A stretch of DNA of 5,625 nt from Kiritimatiellales bacterium (GTDB lineage: Bacteria > Verrucomicrobiota > Kiritimatiellia > Kiritimatiellales > Pontiellaceae). Both the position numbers and the translations under genes were made by a program. The notes below the pieces were generated by a model. The model was not told where the DNA came from. It made no database searches and saw only the letters and a list, made by a program, of their open reading frames with translations. Position 1 is the stretch's first letter. Every line of letters starts with the position of its first letter. Below, one piece after another: positions 5,576 to 5,625 of the stretch. The stretch is from the NCBI GenBank assembly GCA_030625905.1, contig DAOUQA010000143.1:1-5625 (forward strand), given 5' to 3'.

Positions 5576-5625
5576 CTCGTGCGGGTTTTCAAACAGAATA
5601 ATTTAGGGACACCACTGCAAGGGAA

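Noticed and set aside
1..5625. CRISPR array, tRNA or rRNA gene, transposase gene, riboswitch
   Set aside because: I saw no regularly spaced direct repeats with unique spacers, no tRNA-like arms, no rRNA segments, no transposase motifs and no riboswitch core in any gap.

Overview
The window is an ordinary-looking chromosomal segment of a moderately GC-rich, Gram-negative-type bacterium. A lipid A-type deacetylase homologue lies beside a lipid II flippase, and the end of an alpha-L-rhamnosidase-like protein lies next to them. The intergenic DNA is full of short-period repeats and small palindromes. These include three heptamers reading TACTTCG, 9-base periods of the CACGGAATA type, and GCAGGCTTTCCAGCCTGC palindromes. 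In my experience that mix is typical of the Kiritimatiellota, Verrucomicrobiota and Lentisphaerota, for example polysaccharide-degrading marine Pontiella-like organisms. The taxonomic guess is inference only; nothing here proves it.

Layout. 1-162 (+) is the C-terminal end of a GH78-type alpha-L-rhamnosidase. 163-397 has no convincing gene and ends in 7-base tandem repeats that run into the stop codon of the next gene. 398-1435 (-) is a divergent LpxC-like protein. 1436-1528 is a compact divergent control region. 1529-3103 (+) is murJ, the lipid II flippase. 3104-3352 is a mosaic of palindromes and short-period repeats. 3353-4219 (+) is a patatin-like phospholipase. It overlaps, by a 4-base ATGA junction, a YacP/Rae1-type NYN-domain nuclease gene at 4216-4689 (+). 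4690-4786 separates convergent genes and holds a 28-bp inverted repeat. 4787-5563 (-) encodes an uncharacterised two-part protein.

How the genes relate. The LpxC-like gene and murJ are divergently arranged with room for one shared promoter region, and both concern cell-envelope construction. The patatin and NYN-nuclease genes are translationally coupled and almost certainly co-transcribed, though no shared pathway is evident. The rhamnosidase fragment belongs to a locus that lies to the left of the window.

I did not find a convincing new multi-gene system. The points most worth checking are: the altered metal-ligand spacing in the LpxC homologue; the overlapping divergent promoters, which also decide both start codons; the Asp-to-Ser change in MurJ at the position of E. 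coli Asp39; the composite repeat block at 3110-3286; and the nearly perfect convergent hairpin at 4704-4779.
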